Shown here: positions 6,993 to 9,357 of the stretch, piece after piece | Numbering within the stretch: the stretch's first letter is position 1 | Layout of the letters: every line of letters begins with the position of its first letter | NCBI GenBank assembly: GCA_020349865.1 | Contig: CP070700.1 | Location: forward strand, 4,813,414 to 4,822,770 | Direction of reading: 5' to 3' | Origin: Desulfobacteraceae bacterium | GTDB taxonomy: Bacteria; Desulfobacterota; DSM-4660; Desulfatiglandales; Desulfatiglandaceae | Length of the DNA: 9,357 nt | Made by a program: the position numbers and the translations under genes | Notes under the pieces: model-generated | Told to the model about the DNA's origin: nothing | What the model saw: only the letters and a program-made list of their open reading frames with translations | Database searches by the model: none

Positions 6993-7829
6993 TTACGTGG
7001 CAATCTTCTGTATTCGAAGGAATAATGCTTTGAATTTTTCTTTCCATTCGGGCATCACTTCAACAAGCATTTCCCCTCGCGAATAAGCCTCCGCAATTCT
7101 TCGGTCGAAGGGAATTTCCATCAAAATGGGCAGATCCTCATGTGCCGCATAGGTCTTCACCTGATCATCCCCTAAATCTGAACGATTGATGACCATCCCG
7201 CATGGAATTCCGAGGACCTTAACGGCCCCGACAGCAAGTTTCAGATCGTTCAGGCCGAAGGGGGTAGGCTCTGTCACCAGTAAAACAAAGTCGGCCCCGT
7301 TCATGGAGGCAATAACAGGGCATGAAGTTCCGGGAGGGGCATCAATGATAGTCAACGTGTCAGGCCTGGTATATGAACGCACCTCTTTGATGAGCGGGGG
7401 CGACATAGCCTCACCAACTCTTAATCTCCCATGTACGAACTCCAGGCCATTTCTGTGTCCCCTTTCAATCACGCCCAGTTCCCTGCCTGTTTCGGTGATG
7501 GCCTTTTCGGGGCATACTTCCACGCACCCACCGCAGCTATGACACAGTTCATGAAACGGTAATACGGTTTTACCAATCACCACGATGGCCTTGAACTGGC
7601 ATATTTCGCCGCATTTTCCGCAAAGTGTGCATTTTTTTTCATCCACCTCGGGGACCGGTGTGGTGATCTTTTTTATTTCTTTAATGGCAGGTTTTAAAAA
7701 GAGATGAGCATTCGGTTCTTCGACATCACAGTCCAAGAACTGAATTTCGGATTCAAGAGAAAGGGCCAAATTTGTGGACACGGTCGTTTTCCCCGTGCCC
7801 CCTTTTCCGCTTGCGACACTTAATATCAT
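6993..7829 (-). CDS. MinD-superfamily P-loop ATPase with inserted ferredoxin domain (copy 2)
   Basis: This 278-residue paralogue of the downstream gene has the same build: SGKGGTGKTT (residues 7-16), two [4Fe-4S] motifs at Cys67-70-73-77 (CTLCGKCGEIC) and Cys96-99-102-106 (CHSCGGCVEVC), and DAPPG (163-167) followed by Cys170. FLDCDVEEPNAHLF near residue 31 is the typical switch region of this family. The pair often occurs as two adjacent genes, so a heterodimer is plausible, though this is inference. The ATG at 7827-7829 has GGAG nine bases upstream within a purine-rich run (GGAGAAAGGGGG), a strong ribosome site. It is the first gene of the operon as seen here. The 74 bases upstream show no clear promoter, yet the preceding gene is an unrelated AT-rich exporter on the same strand. 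NifX-like or DUF134 genes often found with this pair are absent in the window. Confidence 0.93.
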   Translation of the reverse strand: MILSVASGKGGTGKTTVSTNLALSLESEIQFLDCDVEEPNAHLFLKPAIKEIKKITTPVPEVDEKKCTLCGKCGEICQFKAIVVIGKTVLPFHELCHSCGGCVEVCPEKAITETGRELGVIERGHRNGLEFVHGRLRVGEAMSPPLIKEVRSYTRPDTLTIIDAPPGTSCPVIASMNGADFVLLVTEPTPFGLNDLKLAVGAVKVLGIPCGMVINRSDLGDDQVKTYAAHEDLPILMEIPFDRRIAEAYSRGEMLVEVMPEWKEKFKALFLRIQKIAT

Positions 7830-7903
7830 TCCCCCTTTCTCCGCCTTTCACTTTTTCATTTGTTTAAGTAGAGTTTGAGTGTGATAGCGATTTTGTCTTA
7901 GTT

Positions 7904-8728
7904 CTAAACTGGTATGTCTTTTTTCTTTAACATAATTACACTAGCTATTACTAGAACTAAGTTAATCGTTGATAGTACTAGAATATTTTGTGGAAAGTTG
8001 ATAAAGTTACCTACTCCAAACACATCCCCTGTATTATAGTACGCCCATGTTGAGGCATATTGTAGGGTCTCTCCAATATCTGGATTCATGAGTGATGAGA
8101 AGTCTCCTATGAAGAACATTATGAACATTACAACAACTGCGGCAATTGTGGTTTTTTTGGAATCAAGAAAGATTGTTGATAAGAAGACGGCTGTCATTGC
8201 CATTGTTCCTAGGTGCATTGTTGTCAAAAGGAAGACTGCAATAAGTCTGTCCCAGTGAAGCCCATAATCAAGGAAATGGGGGGATGATGCCATTCCAAAC
8301 GCTATGAATAGTGTTGTGATTAAACATAGGCTTGCAATGAAGATAAAGACGAATAAAACTTTTCCCAAGAGGTATTTTGTTCGAGTAATTGGTTTGCTTA
8401 AGGTTATGTCTATGGTGTGGTTTTCGATGTCTTGGGGAATCAGGTTACTGATTACGTAGATGATGAATATTCCTAGATATAGCCAAATGAATGAGTAGAA
8501 ATACGCGTTGGTTAGTGAATAGGGATTTGAGAGATCAAGTGCCCCTCCTATTATTGCTCGGAGTGCTTCGGGTAAGCTTTCGATGTATGATTGCATTTGA
8601 GTGAAATCTAGTGAGCTAATTAAAGAGATTACATAGAATCCCATTAGACCAATGAGGATTCCCATTCCTATGGTAGACCATTTTTTGTTTAGGATGTCTT
8701 GTTTTATTATTTCTAGAGTTCTCCACAT
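7904..8728 (-). CDS. ABC-2 type transporter permease
   Basis: This 274-residue membrane protein has six hydrophobic segments at about residues 19-38, 79-97, 124-146, 163-186, 193-208 and 248-267. A long extracytoplasmic loop follows the first. The cytoplasmic stretch ENHTIDITLSKPITRTKYLLGK is the coupling region typical of ABC-2 permeases (split here: IENHTIDITLSKP, then ITRTKYLLGK). The start is chosen at the ATG 8726-8728: GAGGTGA lies nine bases upstream, and MWRTLEIIKQDILNKKW is the usual short amphipathic entry. An upstream ATG at 8768-8770 would overlap the ATPase gene by 41 bases and has no such site. The gap to the ATPase stop is one base, so the two are translationally coupled. The substrate is unknown; such pairs export lipids, drugs or peptides. 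The A-rich coding strand and low G+C set it apart from the ferredoxin-ATPase genes. Confidence 0.9.
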   Translation of the reverse strand: MWRTLEIIKQDILNKKWSTIGMGILIGLMGFYVISLISSLDFTQMQSYIESLPEALRAIIGGALDLSNPYSLTNAYFYSFIWLYLGIFIIYVISNLIPQDIENHTIDITLSKPITRTKYLLGKVLFVFIFIASLCLITTLFIAFGMASSPHFLDYGLHWDRLIAVFLLTTMHLGTMAMTAVFLSTIFLDSKKTTIAAVVVMFIMFFIGDFSSLMNPDIGETLQYASTWAYYNTGDVFGVGNFINFPQNILVLSTINLVLVIASVIMLKKKDIPV

Positions 8729-8729
8729 T

Positions 8730-9357
8730 TTATTTGTCACCTCTCTTTTTGTTGGTTGAGTTTTTTTCATAGGGTATTACTTTGTAATATTCTAGAAAGA
8801 TGTCTTCTAATGTGGGATTGCGGATGTTTAGATCTTTGAATGGCAAGTTTTCTAGCCAAGATATAATTGGCTGTAGGTTTTCTCGGCTGCAAAACAGGTT
8901 TAATGTGTTGTCTTGGATTCTTAGGTTTGTGATAATTTTTTTGGGGATAGCAGTAGATTTTTTGTTTGCTTGTTCTGGAGAAGAGAACTCGATTTCTACG
9001 TTTTTTAATGCAAGTTGTTGAAGTTGATTAAGAGTTGCAACTTGGATTATAGATCCTTTATTGATAATAGCCACTCGATTTGCTATTCTTTCAACTTCAG
9101 AAAGTATGTGCGAGCTTAGGAAGATTGTACAGTTGCTTTGGGCTTGTTTTTCAGACAATAGTTTGTAGAATTCGTTTTTTATTAGAGGATCAAGTCCTGA
9201 AGTGGGTTCATCCAGTATTAAGAGTTCGGCATTAGGGGCGAGAATAAGGATTATTCCGATTTTTTGTTTGTTACCCTTGGAAAGTTCTTTTACCTTTTTT
9301 GTCAAGTCTAGTTTTAAGGTTTGGGCTAGTTCTTCAATTATTCTCTTTTTTGTTGGG
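8730..9357 (-). CDS. ABC transporter ATP-binding protein (partial, N-terminus outside window)
   Basis: The frame is open to the window edge, with codons from 9356 downward (PTKKRIIEELAQ). The TTG at 9303-9305 is therefore not the start. Visible are the ABC signature LSKGNKQKIGI, Walker B with D-loop LLILDEPTSGLDP and the switch His in SSHILSEVERIAN. A C-terminal accessory region of about 90 residues ends in NPTLEDIFLEYY, standard for exporter ATPases of the CcmA/DRA class. The Walker A and Q-loop lie beyond the window. This protein powers the permease encoded one base downstream. LSKGNKQK in place of LSGGMKQR is frequent in archaeal and low-GC Gram-positive exporters, which fits the low G+C here. 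No degeneration is seen in the visible part. Confidence 0.92.
   Translation of the reverse strand, partial: PTKKRIIEELAQTLKLDLTKKVKELSKGNKQKIGIILILAPNAELLILDEPTSGLDPLIKNEFYKLLSEKQAQSNCTIFLSSHILSEVERIANRVAIINKGSIIQVATLNQLQQLALKNVEIEFSSPEQANKKSTAIPKKIITNLRIQDNTLNLFCSRENLQPIISWLENLPFKDLNIRNPTLEDIFLEYYKVIPYEKNSTNKKRGDK
8735..8744 (-). promoter_or_regulatory. Strong ribosome binding site deciding the permease start
   Basis: GAGGTGA on the minus strand, inside the last codons of the ATPase gene, sits nine bases before the ATG at 8726-8728. It is the only good ribosome site near the permease start and argues against the longer reading from 8770. Confidence 0.6.

Noticed and set aside
8726..8770. 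Longer permease start at 8770
   Set aside because: It overlaps the ATPase gene and lacks a ribosome site, whereas the ATG at 8726-8728 has GAGGTGA at good spacing.

Overview
The window looks like a chromosomal stretch from an environmental anaerobic bacterium, most likely a Desulfobacterota (deltaproteobacterial) lineage. The pointers are a hybrid histidine kinase beside a CheD–HDOD fusion, tandem MinD-superfamily ATPases with inserted 2x[4Fe-4S] ferredoxin domains, a DsrE-family remnant, a fragment resembling LbtU-type outer-membrane porins, and an intergenic element of a type I associate with sulfate reducers. This taxonomic call is inference; there is no rRNA or marker gene.

Layout. (1) Positions 1-1999, plus strand: the 3' end of a hybrid sensor kinase (ATPase lid plus receiver), then 11 bases later a CheD–HDOD fusion, probably one transcription unit. 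(2) 2000-2361: a gene-free leader with a good sigma70-like promoter, then a complete nitrilase-superfamily hydrolase (2362-3135, plus). (3) 3226-4304: a decayed zone on the minus side, with the C-terminal part of an outer-membrane beta-barrel lacking its front, about 500 bases of non-coding or degenerate DNA, and a structured element that may be a dispersed repeat. (4) 4305-5555, minus: an intact MFS carrier of the monocarboxylate/oxalate-formate type. (5) 5556-5880: non-coding, with an imperfect inverted repeat and a GC-rich hairpin. (6) 5881-7829, minus: a redox/Fe-S operon of two tandem ferredoxin-containing P-loop ATPases followed by a broken (frameshifted and truncated) DsrE-family gene. 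(7) 7904-9357, minus: an ABC-2 type exporter (ATPase, cut by the window edge, plus permease) with much lower G+C and A-rich coding strands, resembling archaeal or low-GC systems and probably acquired.

How the genes may work together. The kinase and CheD–HDOD protein form a signalling pair that could link phosphorelay, chemoreceptor modification and an HD-type output. The two ATPases probably act together in Fe-S or metallocofactor handling; the ruined dsrE downstream suggests an older, larger operon. The MFS carrier, nitrilase and ABC exporter show no clear link to their neighbours. I see no phage, CRISPR, IS transposase, tRNA or rRNA. No clearly new multi-gene system is evident. The most notable items are the CheD–HDOD fusion, the unreported dsrE remnant, the base-composition step near 7830-7903, and the structured element at about 4128-4295.
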